From NCBI GenBank assembly GCA_910580005.1, contig CAJTXH010000007.1:1-43057 (forward strand): DNA of 43,057 nucleotides, written 5' to 3'. The notes beneath the pieces are model-generated. The model did not search any database and was not told the DNA's origin. It saw nothing but the letters and a program-made list of their open reading frames with translations. This document shows, one piece after another, positions 1 to 8,120 of this stretch. The translations under genes were made by a program, and so were the position numbers. Numbering within the stretch: position 1 is the stretch's first letter; each line of letters opens with the position of its first letter. This DNA comes from an uncultured Lachnospiraceae bacterium. Lineage in GTDB: Bacteria > Bacillota > Clostridia > Lachnospirales > Lachnospiraceae.

Positions 1-279
1 TGACGAAAAAAACGTGTCAAAAATCCTCGAATTTAATTGACTGTGAATAGTAACAACTGTTACATTTATTTTTTCATTAATTATTGCTATTCCCAGCCGC
101 TGCCAAATGATATCTGCAATCCGCTTCCCAGCCTGCCCACTGGCAAAACAGCCTCCTTCCAGAACAAGCAAGCCCTTGTAAAACAGACCCATGCCAGTGC
201 TTCAAGCACTGCTATATTACTATAAAGCCATAAGGCTGGATAGTAATGCGTCTTTTAAGGGCTTACTTACGCTCCACAG

Positions 280-1149
280 TTAAAACTGCAAGTTCTTTTG
301 CTGGTGTCCCCTGTCAGTTGTAAAATCACGTGTTGTAACAGACAGAAAAAGCCCATTCATAATATGATATAAAATAGTACCTGCCACAATCCCTATAAGA
401 AAAATAACATAATCATCTATAGCACACCTTCCAAGCCCTGTTATCTGCTGTAACAGTTCAAGCACAAGAGGAAATGCAAAACATGCAAAAAGCCTTATTA
501 TAAAATGACGTTTTCTAAGATATATTCTTGAAAAATATCCAAATGGCACTCCAAAACATGCAATTTCCAATATATAAACTATAACTGGCACAAGGCTCTG
601 GCCTGTCCTGACATTTTCCTCAATACACTCCGCTGTTACCATAAACGGCACAAACAGGCGTGCCCCAAATTCTGGTGCATCGTATGGAGGCATAAAAGGA
701 GTAACAAAGTATTGTTTAAATATTGCAAGTATATATATTACTATAAAAAATTTACTCATTCTATGGAAAAATAAATTAAAACCATCAAAACGTGGCCCTC
801 TGTCAAACAAATCCCTTAAACAGCAGTATAAAAAAGGTATAAGCCAGTTAAGCAATACAAGCACAATAATTGAATAATCATATTTTATCCACTGGTTTGG
901 CTGTATAATATAAACTATAATCCCAAATGCAAGTGATGTAATAACCATAAATGATGCATGTATAAAATTATAGTCATAATTTAATGATGACTCCAGAAAA
1001 AAGTGCGATAGGCACAATGAACATACAACAGCAAATAAAATTGCAATATAACGCTGTGGCATAAAATAATATATACATACTTCCATAATAAAGCATAGAA
1101 GGCTTAACAGAATCACAAGACTGCTAATGTTAACTGATTGTTTATTCAT
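280..1149 (-). CDS. VanZ-like integral membrane protein
   Basis: This is a polytopic membrane protein of about 290 residues. At least seven hydrophobic segments are visible. Near the C-terminus there is a VanZ-family signature: a Phe/Pro/Leu-rich helix with LELLQQ, then a Gly-Arg-Cys motif followed by IDD and another hydrophobic helix. VanZ-family members are linked to teicoplanin resistance or envelope functions, but most are uncharacterised. I chose the ATG at 1149 because AAGGATGG lies 8 nt upstream; an ATG at 1161 is in frame but overlaps that ribosome binding site. Upstream, an extended -10 (TGGTATACT) near 1203-1211 may be the promoter. The gene stands alone, with an inverted repeat/terminator between it and the next minus-strand gene upstream. 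The family call is fairly sure; the function is unknown. Confidence 0.7.
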   Translation of the reverse strand: MNKQSVNISSLVILLSLLCFIMEVCIYYFMPQRYIAILFAVVCSLCLSHFFLESSLNYDYNFIHASFMVITSLAFGIIVYIIQPNQWIKYDYSIIVLVLLNWLIPFLYCCLRDLFDRGPRFDGFNLFFHRMSKFFIVIYILAIFKQYFVTPFMPPYDAPEFGARLFVPFMVTAECIEENVRTGQSLVPVIVYILEIACFGVPFGYFSRIYLRKRHFIIRLFACFAFPLVLELLQQITGLGRCAIDDYVIFLIGIVAGTILYHIMNGLFLSVTTRDFTTDRGHQQKNLQF

Positions 1150-1289
1150 GATACATACCATCCTTATGTGTTTTAGCTTAAATTTAGTAATATTTCTTTA
1201 ACAGTATACCACACTTTTTGGTATATGTGGACGTTGTTTGTAGAAAAACCGGATTTTTTTTATTTTTGTTAGTATTGACAATTAAATAA

Positions 1290-1343
1290 GGAGTATAATA
1301 GATGATTTCTGGTTATCCTGCTAAATTATACTCCATTTTTTTA
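1290..1343. terminator. Inverted repeat with T-run, probable bidirectional terminator
   Basis: The arms GGAGTATAAT (1290-1299) and ATTATACTCC (1325-1334) are perfectly complementary over 10 bp around a 25-nt loop. ATTTTTTTA follows on the plus strand and TTATTT on the minus strand. It lies downstream of the AI-2E family gene and probably ends the PopT/AI-2E transcript. TTGACA (1275-1280) lies just upstream, with the first arm containing TATAAT, but their 13-nt spacing is too short for a standard promoter. Confidence 0.55.
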
Positions 1344-1363
1344 TAGAAGGCTGGAATATTACT

Positions 1364-2503
1364 TTAATCCTGCCAGTATTTTCTGTATTCATTTATCCTG
1401 CCAGCCAGTATTTTTATCCCTTCTATTGTATGGTTAAATAACCCCTTTTCATAAAATTCTTTAAGTACCATGCCAACAGGTATTCCAATTATAAGGCCAA
1501 TCATGCCTGTAAGCCTGTAGCCAATGAACATTGATATAAGTGTAAGGAATGGGCTCATTCCTATGCTGTCCCCTACAAGTTTAGGTTCAAGCAGCCTCCG
1601 CACAATCATCGTTACAAGATATGCCATAACAAGTGCCACTGCCTTTAAATATTCACCTGTAATTATAGAATAAACCGCCCATGGCATAAGCACTGTGCCA
1701 GTCCCGATAAATGGCAGGAAGTCAAGTATTGCCGTTATAAGAGCAACAGGAACAGCATAATCAACTTTCATAACCACAAAGAACAGCAAAAGTATAATAA
1801 ACATAACAATCATTATCTGGAAACACGCTTTAAGATAACCGCCTATTGCAATGAATACTGTATTTTTAATAATATATATTGAATCATTAATGCTTTCAGG
1901 CATACATTTCTTTACCACCGCTTTTATTTTATCATTTCCAGCGGTAAAGAAATATGCAATCATAAGTGTAAGTATTGACATAATAAATGTATCAACAATC
2001 GAACTTGCTACTGAACCCACCGCTGATACAGGACTTGTGCTTAATGAATTAAGCGCTGCCAGTATATATTCATTTATTTTGCTTTCGTTGTCTGAAAATA
2101 AATTTTTAATATTAGCTGGTATTATATCATATTTTTTATGGAGGGATGATGCAAACTGCTGCAAATTATCCATTACATTTTCATAAATACCAGGAAGTGT
2201 TTCAAACATTGAACTAACTTGTGTAAAAAGTGCCGCTGTAACCACATATAATAACCATGATATTGCAATAATAACAAGTACTATTACTATTGCAGACCCA
2301 TGTTTTCTCATTATCTTAATACGTTTTTCAAGAAAGTGCACAAGCGGGTTTGCAATTATTGCAATAATCCATGCAATAATAAGCGGCATAAAAAATTTTA
2401 CCAGCCCTGGCAGTACGAATATAAGGAATAATATACCACATAGCACTACTGCCAGATGCGCACATATTCTTTTGTACATCTCTGTCCTGCTTTCTTCTTC
2501 CAT
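1364..2503 (-). CDS. ytvI: AI-2E family transporter, YtvI-like
   Basis: This is a 379-residue membrane protein of the AI-2E/PerM (UPF0118) family. It has two N-terminal transmembrane segments, a soluble amphipathic stretch (about 95-160) predicted outside the membrane, and five or six C-terminal segments. The C-terminal conserved features include a PFIGTG motif (LDFLPFIGTG) and a LEPKLVGDSIGMSP motif, both hallmarks of the family. In Bacillus the closest-looking member is the sporulation membrane protein YtvI; other members are exporters or Na+/H+ antiporters, so the substrate is open. It starts 18 bp after the DUF368 gene and is almost certainly co-transcribed with it. The gene symbol is tentative. 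Confidence 0.8.
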   Translation of the reverse strand: MEEESRTEMYKRICAHLAVVLCGILFLIFVLPGLVKFFMPLIIAWIIAIIANPLVHFLEKRIKIMRKHGSAIVIVLVIIAISWLLYVVTAALFTQVSSMFETLPGIYENVMDNLQQFASSLHKKYDIIPANIKNLFSDNESKINEYILAALNSLSTSPVSAVGSVASSIVDTFIMSILTLMIAYFFTAGNDKIKAVVKKCMPESINDSIYIIKNTVFIAIGGYLKACFQIMIVMFIILLLFFVVMKVDYAVPVALITAILDFLPFIGTGTVLMPWAVYSIITGEYLKAVALVMAYLVTMIVRRLLEPKLVGDSIGMSPFLTLISMFIGYRLTGMIGLIIGIPVGMVLKEFYEKGLFNHTIEGIKILAGRINEYRKYWQD

Positions 2504-2521
2504 AAGAACTCCAATCTGGTT

Positions 2522-3370
2522 TTATTTGCCAAGCTGCCTTGAGGCAAATACGCCTGCCACAAGGCAGACAAACCCTGTTAAAACCGCTATTATATTAATA
2601 TTAGCCATATCAGTACCCATAAGGATTACTACTGGTGAAGAAATTACAAGCCCTAATATAGCACAATATGTATGTGCTTCAAATTTCTGTAATAATATCT
2701 CAATAATTTTTGCAATAACAAAAATACCAATAACCACACCAATCCCAAAAGGTACAAGTGAACCACATATATTTAACATTGTATTCCAGTCACGTCCTGC
2801 AAGTGCTGTGACAAAATCTGTAATTGCATTTATTATAGGGTTGTAATACCCTAATATCATCATCATCATTGAGCCGCTCACACCTGGGATTACCATTGTT
2901 GCAGATGCAAGTATTCCAATAAAAAATATCTTAATAATAGAAATAATATCCAGTGAAAGCACTACATCCTTGCCGTTTCCGCCAAAATACTGCATAGCTA
3001 TAATTGATACAAAAAATAAAAGGAACAGCAATATATGTGAAAGCTTTAATGAAGTTTTCTTAACATGCCCATAAAGCATAGGCACACCGCCAATTATCAG
3101 CCCAATAAACACCATACTTGTCTGGAAGGGAAAGCTTGCATACAATGATTTTATAGAAAATGCAAGGCCAACTATTCCAACTAACATTCCAATAAAATAA
3201 GGAAATAATATCATTATGCTCTTTTTAAGCTGTTTAAACAAATGTGTAATGCAAAATATTATATCATCATAAACCCCCATAGATACCATCATTGTGCCGC
3301 CACTGACTCCAGGTATTGCATTAGCAACCCCTATTACAACTCCCTTAAGAATATCTTTAAAAAATTTCAT
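2522..3370 (-). CDS. popT: DUF368 (PopT-type) undecaprenyl phosphate translocase
   Basis: This is a polytopic protein of about 282 residues with the DUF368 hallmark near the N-terminus, a Gly-rich motif (ANAIPGVSGGT). The motif is repeated in the second half (ATMVIPGVSGSMM), consistent with an inverted-repeat fold. DUF368 proteins have been identified as undecaprenyl phosphate translocases (PopT), which return the lipid carrier across the membrane for peptidoglycan and teichoic acid synthesis. I chose the ATG at 3370 because GGGAGGAAAGG lies 5 nt upstream; an in-frame ATG at 3388 precedes that site. It is the first gene of a pair with the AI-2E family gene downstream. The family call is strong; the exact transported lipid is inferred from the family. 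Confidence 0.85.
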   Translation of the reverse strand: MKFFKDILKGVVIGVANAIPGVSGGTMMVSMGVYDDIIFCITHLFKQLKKSIMILFPYFIGMLVGIVGLAFSIKSLYASFPFQTSMVFIGLIIGGVPMLYGHVKKTSLKLSHILLFLLFFVSIIAMQYFGGNGKDVVLSLDIISIIKIFFIGILASATMVIPGVSGSMMMMILGYYNPIINAITDFVTALAGRDWNTMLNICGSLVPFGIGVVIGIFVIAKIIEILLQKFEAHTYCAILGLVISSPVVILMGTDMANINIIAVLTGFVCLVAGVFASRQLGK

Positions 3371-3616
3371 TACCGCCTTTCCTCCCATAAATTATTAAAA
3401 AATATAATTATTACTCACATAATATTTGACTTTTTGCTATATTTCTGCCACACTATTCATGTAAGTTTTTTATTATTACTAACTATTGTATAATGATTTT
3501 AGAATTATATCACAGAAAATAATTTAACTCAATGTATTAAACAACATTAACAAAATATTAATAATTATGGGCAGAAACCATTTCCATACATAATAACCAG
3601 AGAAAGGAAAATACTT

Positions 3617-5947
3617 ATGGGTAAAATAAAAAATTCCAGGTACATAAGCCTGTTTTTAGCAGCAGGCATTGCATTTACAGGCACATGTGCAAGCGTTTCT
3701 GCTGCACAGGACAGCAATACTGAAACCCTTAATATACTGTCAAGGGTTATAGAAAGTGAAAATAACGGGCTTTTAAGGTATTCTTATGTAAATGAAGATG
3801 GCAGTAAACAAGCTCTTTCTTCATCTATGCCAGATGAGGAAAATGGTTTAAGGCAGGCGTCAAACCTGCCATCTAAATATGACCTGCGCACCAGCAGCCT
3901 GTCAACACCAGTCAAAGACCAGGGTGTTACTGGCGCATGCTGGGCATTTGCTGCAATTAAGGCTTCAGAGTCAAATTCAATACTTAAAAATATTACTGAA
4001 AGCAATAGTACTGATTTCTCAGAAAGCCACCTTACATGGTATTCATATAACAGCATTACAGACAGGGCAAATACCATGTATGGCGATAGCATAACACCTG
4101 TTTCAGCGCCATTAAATATACCACATATTTTCCAGCCATTTGAAAATACATCTTCCACAAGCCCTACAGCATACGATATTGGCGGAAATGCCCTTACAGC
4201 AATAGCTACACTTGCACAGTGGTCAGGAATAGAAACAGAAGAAAATGCACCATTTACAGCAGGAAGCTACAAGGAAGAGTATGAAATGGCAAACAGAATG
4301 GCAGCAGGCAGTGGCACTTCCCGTTACAGTTCTGTTGCACATCTGCAAAATTCTGAATGTTATGATAACGGCTCCAGGACACAGGTCAAAAAAGCACTGA
4401 TGGAACATGGCGCTATTGATATATCTATGTTCTATGACGAATGCGGATTTGAAAATAATACGCTTAATGGCAAATCTTTCTACCAGAAAAAATATACTGG
4501 CGCAATGGCGCAGCGCATGGCTAACCATTGTGTAACTATAGTTGGATGGGATGACAGTTATTCAAAAAACAACTTCAGGAACAGGCCTTCTGGTAATGGA
4601 GCATGGCTTATTGCCAACAGCTATGGCTCAAAATATAATGACAATGGGTACTTCTGGTTATCATATTATGAACCATCAATATGTGATATTTTTACATTTG
4701 ATATAGAGCCTGCTTCAAACTATGACAATAACTACCAGTATGACGGGATTGGGTATGGTGATACAGTTTATATAAAAAATAAAAATATCCAGGGCGCAAA
4801 TGTATTCAAAGCAGACAATGACAGCGCACAGGAGTTGAAAGCCGTATCATTCTATACACTTACAGACAAACAGGCATACAATATTAAAATATATAAAAAT
4901 ATTTCTGGCAGTTCACCTGTAAAGGGCAAACTTGTTAAAGGATGTACAACAAACGGGACTGCCCAGTTCAGCGGATACCATACAGTAACCCTGCCGGAAA
5001 GCTGTATAATTAATCCTGGCGAAAAATTCTCTGTTGTTATAACTTATAAATACAACTCTTCTACTGGCAACCAGGCATTCCTTCCAGTAGAAGGACAGGA
5101 TATACCATCAAGCAGCGTAAGATTTAACTACTCATCCAAAAAAGGGCAGAGCTACTATTATCTCAACAAAAAATGGCATGACGCATCATCAAAGGGATTA
5201 AATAATATATGTATTAAGGCATTTACAACTGATTTAGACAAAACTAATGTAACTCCATCTGCTACACCAGTGGCAACAGGAACGCCATCACCATCTGTTA
5301 CGCCTGGGGCAGTAACAAGCCCATCACCTGCTGGAAGCATGAAACCAGCAGTTACCAGTGAACCACCCAGAACAAGTGAACCGCCTGCTACAACAGCCGC
5401 TCCTGGCACAAGTGCAATTCCAGTCCCTACTGGTTCACTTGTCCTTAACACATCCAGGCTAAAAATATCCAGGGATTCTGTTACACTGGGCAGGAATGAA
5501 AATTATAAACTGGACGTTTCAATAAGCGGCGGGGCATCAAGTTTATCATTAAAAGATATAAGATATACAAGCAGCAACAATAAAATTGCTGTTGTAGACA
5601 GTTCTGGTGTAGTTACTGCAAAGTCTGCCGGCACTACAGTTATAACAGCATTTACAGACAGGGGGGCTGAACCTGCAAGAATAGAAATTATTGTTAAAAA
5701 AGCACCATCTAAAATTAAACTGGCAGCACCTCCACACAAAAAAATTAAAAGAGGCAGTACTTTTAAAATTATAGCAAAAGTTCCAGCTGGAAGTGCAAGT
5801 TACCATTTTAAGTATTCCTCTTCTAACAAAAAGGTTGCCAAGGTCAGTAAAACCGGAAAGGTGACAGCAGTAAAAAAAGGAACAGCAGTAATAACTGTAA
5901 AGACGTATAATAATAAAAAAGCAATAATAAAAATAACTGTAAAATAA
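3617..5947 (+). CDS. Secreted papain-fold (C1) protease with lectin-like and Big2 domains
   Basis: This is a 776-residue exported protein. A signal peptide (1-30, ending SVSAA) is followed by a short propeptide-like region. The C1 peptidase domain (about 85-365) carries the oxyanion Gln102, catalytic Cys108 (GACWAF), His304 (NHCVTIVGW) and Asn334 (IANSYG), so it looks active. Next comes a beta-rich lectin-like domain (about 370-535) often found fused to bacterial papain homologues. A Thr/Pro/Ser-rich linker (about 540-605) follows, and then two Big2 immunoglobulin-like repeats (about 610-690 and 695-776) rich in Lys. There is no LPXTG or membrane anchor, so cell-wall attachment through the basic Big2 repeats is an inference. 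AGAAAGG precedes the ATG. The EamA gene follows after 18 bp. Likely role: extracellular protein degradation or host/microbe interaction. Confidence 0.88.
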   Translation: MGKIKNSRYISLFLAAGIAFTGTCASVSAAQDSNTETLNILSRVIESENNGLLRYSYVNEDGSKQALSSSMPDEENGLRQASNLPSKYDLRTSSLSTPVKDQGVTGACWAFAAIKASESNSILKNITESNSTDFSESHLTWYSYNSITDRANTMYGDSITPVSAPLNIPHIFQPFENTSSTSPTAYDIGGNALTAIATLAQWSGIETEENAPFTAGSYKEEYEMANRMAAGSGTSRYSSVAHLQNSECYDNGSRTQVKKALMEHGAIDISMFYDECGFENNTLNGKSFYQKKYTGAMAQRMANHCVTIVGWDDSYSKNNFRNRPSGNGAWLIANSYGSKYNDNGYFWLSYYEPSICDIFTFDIEPASNYDNNYQYDGIGYGDTVYIKNKNIQGANVFKADNDSAQELKAVSFYTLTDKQAYNIKIYKNISGSSPVKGKLVKGCTTNGTAQFSGYHTVTLPESCIINPGEKFSVVITYKYNSSTGNQAFLPVEGQDIPSSSVRFNYSSKKGQSYYYLNKKWHDASSKGLNNICIKAFTTDLDKTNVTPSATPVATGTPSPSVTPGAVTSPSPAGSMKPAVTSEPPRTSEPPATTAAPGTSAIPVPTGSLVLNTSRLKISRDSVTLGRNENYKLDVSISGGASSLSLKDIRYTSSNNKIAVVDSSGVVTAKSAGTTVITAFTDRGAEPARIEIIVKKAPSKIKLAAPPHKKIKRGSTFKIIAKVPAGSASYHFKYSSSNKKVAKVSKTGKVTAVKKGTAVITVKTYNNKKAIIKITVK

Positions 5948-5965
5948 GGCAGGTATAGTAAAGAA

Positions 5966-6856
5966 GTGGTAATAGAAATGAAAGAAAAGAATAAAGGGAT
6001 ATTATGTATAATATGTGCAGCGTTTTTCTTTGCGCTTATGAATTTATTTGTTAAGATGTCAGGCGGTATCCCAACTTTACAGAAAACATTTTTCAGGAAT
6101 ATTGTTGCTGTATTTTTTTCGCTTGCACTAATAATTAAAAACAATGTAAAAATATCTGGATGCAAAGGAAACTGGCACCTGGTATTTTTACGTTCAGTTT
6201 TTGGCACTCTTGGACTTGTGTTTAACTTTTACGCAATTGACCATTTAAATATTTCTGATGCATCAATGCTTAATAAACTTTCACCATTTTTTGCCATACT
6301 GTTCTCTTATTTTATATTAAAAGAAAAAGCAGAACTTTACCAGCTTGCCTGCGTTTTTGCTGCACTTGCAGGTACTTTATTTATATTAAAACCAGGATTT
6401 TTAATGCCCTCTGGCAACAGCCCATTTATACCATTCCCTGCACTTATGGGTCTTTTAGGCGGCATGGGTGCTGGCATGGCTTATACACTGTTGCGGAAGG
6501 CTGCTGGAAGGGGTGTGCCAGGCAATTTTATTGTATTTTTCTTTTCATTATTTTCATGCCTGTGTTCACTTCCATACTGCATAACCAGCTATACCCCGAT
6601 GGACTTAAAACAACTGGCATTCCTGCTTCTGGCAGGGCTTGCTGCTACAGGAGGACAGTTCTCAATTACTGCTGCCTACACATTTGCACCAGCTAATGAA
6701 CTGTCAGTCTATGACTATTCCCAGGTAATATTCGCAGGCATACTGGGATTTCTATTCCTTGGTGAAATTCCAGACATATTAAGTTATATTGGATATGTGG
6801 TTATAATAAGTGCATCAGCCGTCATGTTCGTCCTGCGTAACAGGCGGGATACCTAA
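5966..6856 (+). CDS. EamA family (DMT superfamily) transporter
   Basis: This is a 292-296-residue protein with about ten transmembrane segments in two similar halves, the standard EamA layout. The first half opens with KGILCIICAAFFFALMNLFV and carries a conserved R/N/DHLN segment; the second half has ANELSVYDYSQVIFAG and a final LGEIPD motif before the last helix. The family exports amino acids or metabolites, or imports compounds such as S-adenosylmethionine; the substrate cannot be read from sequence. The start may be the GTG at 5966 or the ATG at 5978; neither has a strong ribosome binding site, and translation may depend on the protease gene 18 bp upstream. Its 3' end overlaps the oppositely oriented exonuclease gene by 42 bp. 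Confidence 0.8.
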   Translation: MVIEMKEKNKGILCIICAAFFFALMNLFVKMSGGIPTLQKTFFRNIVAVFFSLALIIKNNVKISGCKGNWHLVFLRSVFGTLGLVFNFYAIDHLNISDASMLNKLSPFFAILFSYFILKEKAELYQLACVFAALAGTLFILKPGFLMPSGNSPFIPFPALMGLLGGMGAGMAYTLLRKAAGRGVPGNFIVFFFSLFSCLCSLPYCITSYTPMDLKQLAFLLLAGLAATGGQFSITAAYTFAPANELSVYDYSQVIFAGILGFLFLGEIPDILSYIGYVVIISASAVMFVLRNRRDT

Positions 6857-7501
6857 TGTATCAGCAAAAAACTCAGGGCACATATCTAAAAGTGTATTTC
6901 CTTCCCTTTCAGGGCTGAACAGGTCAAGTACAGGTTTCATAACACGCCCGAATTTTTCAGGGTCTTTGGACAGACGGAGTATTTCAGCAGTATTTACAGC
7001 ATCTGAAAGCGCTGTATGTTCTGCTCCTGTAAACTTATAGTCTGCTGCCTGTACTGCCTGTTTTAACTTAATCTTCTTTTCAATCCTTAAAAGCTTGCTG
7101 TATTCAAGCTGGAAATCTATCCAGTTCGCCGCCATCCTTCCTATAATCTTGCCTTTATAACCTTTAAAATCTGCCTCCACCTGGAACTGGTGGATATCGG
7201 ACATGCTCCATGAATAAAAAGTTGTCTTTTCAGTGCCTATCCATTTGCTAAAATCATCCAGTGCCTCAAAAAAGCAAGGCGCACCCTCAAGTTTATCATC
7301 TGTAATGCCAGTAAGCTTTATTATCCTGCTGTTCATTTTACCAAATGAAGGGCTTACATAAGTCTGGTACTGGTCAGTTACATCAAATTTATCATCCATC
7401 TTTACAGCACCAATTTCTATAAGTTCACTCGACAGCTTTTTATCTTCGTGATACTGTTTATCTATTTTATTCATCTCTAAATCTATCATGATATGGTTCA
7501 C
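6815..7501 (-). CDS. DEDDh 3'-5' exonuclease (RNase T/DNA polymerase III epsilon fold)
   Basis: This protein of about 228 residues opens with the ExoI motif Asp-Leu-Glu (IMIDLEMN). It ends its catalytic domain with the HTALSD motif, the His-x4-Asp of DEDDh exonucleases. The middle holds a thumb region with a conserved Trp/Asp patch (SWSMSDIHQF) typical of KapD/ERI-1-like members. Likely role: trimming RNA or DNA 3' ends in the cytoplasm. I chose the GTG at 7501 because AAGGAAG lies 7 nt upstream and the product then starts directly at the first beta strand; the in-frame ATG at 7522 has no such site. It has its own promoter (7522-7551). Its last 42 bp overlap the end of the EamA gene tail to tail. 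Confidence 0.8.
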   Translation of the reverse strand: MNHIMIDLEMNKIDKQYHEDKKLSSELIEIGAVKMDDKFDVTDQYQTYVSPSFGKMNSRIIKLTGITDDKLEGAPCFFEALDDFSKWIGTEKTTFYSWSMSDIHQFQVEADFKGYKGKIIGRMAANWIDFQLEYSKLLRIEKKIKLKQAVQAADYKFTGAEHTALSDAVNTAEILRLSKDPEKFGRVMKPVLDLFSPEREGNTLLDMCPEFFADTLGIPPVTQDEHDG

Positions 7502-7521
7502 AAGTCCACTTCCTTCCGCCA

Positions 7522-7551
7522 ATTATATATATTGTAGCACAAATTTCACAA
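7522..7551 (-). promoter_or_regulatory. Probable sigma-A promoter of the exonuclease gene
   Basis: Read on the minus strand: TTGTGA (7546-7551), an 18-nt spacer, TATAAT (7522-7527). An overlapping extended -10, TGCTACAAT, is an alternative. The untranslated leader would be very short, about 15 nt, and carries the ribosome binding site. Confidence 0.5.
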
Positions 7552-7821
7552 TATTTAAACATTTTATTAATTTTGCACTAATTATCCAATTTTTTTTGTA
7601 TATTTTCCCAATGCCGCTTATGCTGTCTTCTGTAATTCTGTCCACTTTTGTGAAAATATTATAAAATAAAAAATTTTTTCTGCTTTAAACATTGTTTACT
7701 TTTTACATTGGTTTTTCGTCCAAAAGCCCTGTAAAATTGACTTTTTTGTAATTTTGTGCTAAATTAGCTTATGTAATATTAAAGATTATTGTAGACATAC
7801 AACGAAAGGCAAAGGTGAAAA
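7552..7821. other. AT-rich divergent intergenic region between the exonuclease gene and veg
   Basis: About 270 nt of very AT-rich DNA between divergent genes, with long A and T tracts near 7590-7600 and 7660-7680. It contains the strong veg promoter listed separately. I see no gene, no compelling hairpin and no riboswitch-like conserved core in it. Confidence 0.6.
7737..7765 (+). promoter_or_regulatory. Strong sigma-A promoter of veg
   Basis: TTGACT (7737-7742), a 17-nt T-rich spacer, and TAAATT (7760-7765). Transcription would start near 7772, giving a leader of about 50 nt that ends with AAAGG upstream of the veg ATG. The strong -35 matches the known high expression of veg in Bacillus. Confidence 0.7.
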
Positions 7822-8061
7822 ATGAGCCAGACAGATATAAACAAGGTAAAGTTATCCGTTGATAAAAATATTGGCAGTAAAGTTAAAGTCCGTGCAAACC
7901 GGGGCAGACATAAAATTGATGTAACTGAAGGTGTTATATGCCAGACTTATCCAAGCATATTTCTTATCCAGGTCGAAAATAAACTGGATAACACTGTCCA
8001 CACAATTTCTTTCAGCTATACAGACGTATTAACCAAAGACGTACAGATGCAGCTTATATAA
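7822..8061 (+). CDS. veg: Veg family protein (DUF1021)
   Basis: This 79-residue protein matches the Veg family along its whole length: an N-terminal helix (DINKVKLSVDKNIG), then a small beta barrel with KVRANRGRHK and EGVICQTYPSIFLIQ, and a final SYTDVLT segment. In Bacillus, Veg is abundantly expressed and stimulates biofilm matrix gene expression; the molecular mechanism is not settled. It has a strong promoter 57-85 bp upstream and an 18-bp perfect hairpin terminator directly downstream, so it is a single-gene transcript. The length is normal for the family (80-90 residues). Confidence 0.92.
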   Translation: MSQTDINKVKLSVDKNIGSKVKVRANRGRHKIDVTEGVICQTYPSIFLIQVENKLDNTVHTISFSYTDVLTKDVQMQLI

Positions 8062-8079
8062 CAATATATTATACTTATA

Positions 8080-8118
8080 ACAACAGGAGTAATCTTTATT
8101 AAAGATTACTCCTGTTGT
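8080..8118. terminator. Perfect 18-bp hairpin shared by veg and the CheA-like gene
   Basis: The arms 8080-8097 and 8101-8118 are fully complementary (ACAACAGGAGTAATCTTT and its complement) around a 3-nt loop, followed by ATTT on the plus strand. It sits between two convergent genes and ends 2 nt from the stop codon of the minus-strand gene. It probably works as a bidirectional intrinsic terminator, although the T-run is short. Confidence 0.75.
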
Positions 8119-8120
8119 AT

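Noticed and set aside
195..211. Palindrome CAGTGCTT-C-AAGCACTG near the left edge.
   Set aside because: A 1-nt loop cannot form an RNA hairpin of that shape, no T-run follows, and the flanking context is unclear. Possibly an operator, but nothing supports it.
1..225. Two short open frames at the left edge: one of 62 codons on the plus strand (37-225), one on the minus strand from an ATG at 192 running off the window.
   Set aside because: Neither has a ribosome binding site or a recognisable family. The minus frame could be the start of a real gene beyond the edge, but 64 codons are too few to support it.
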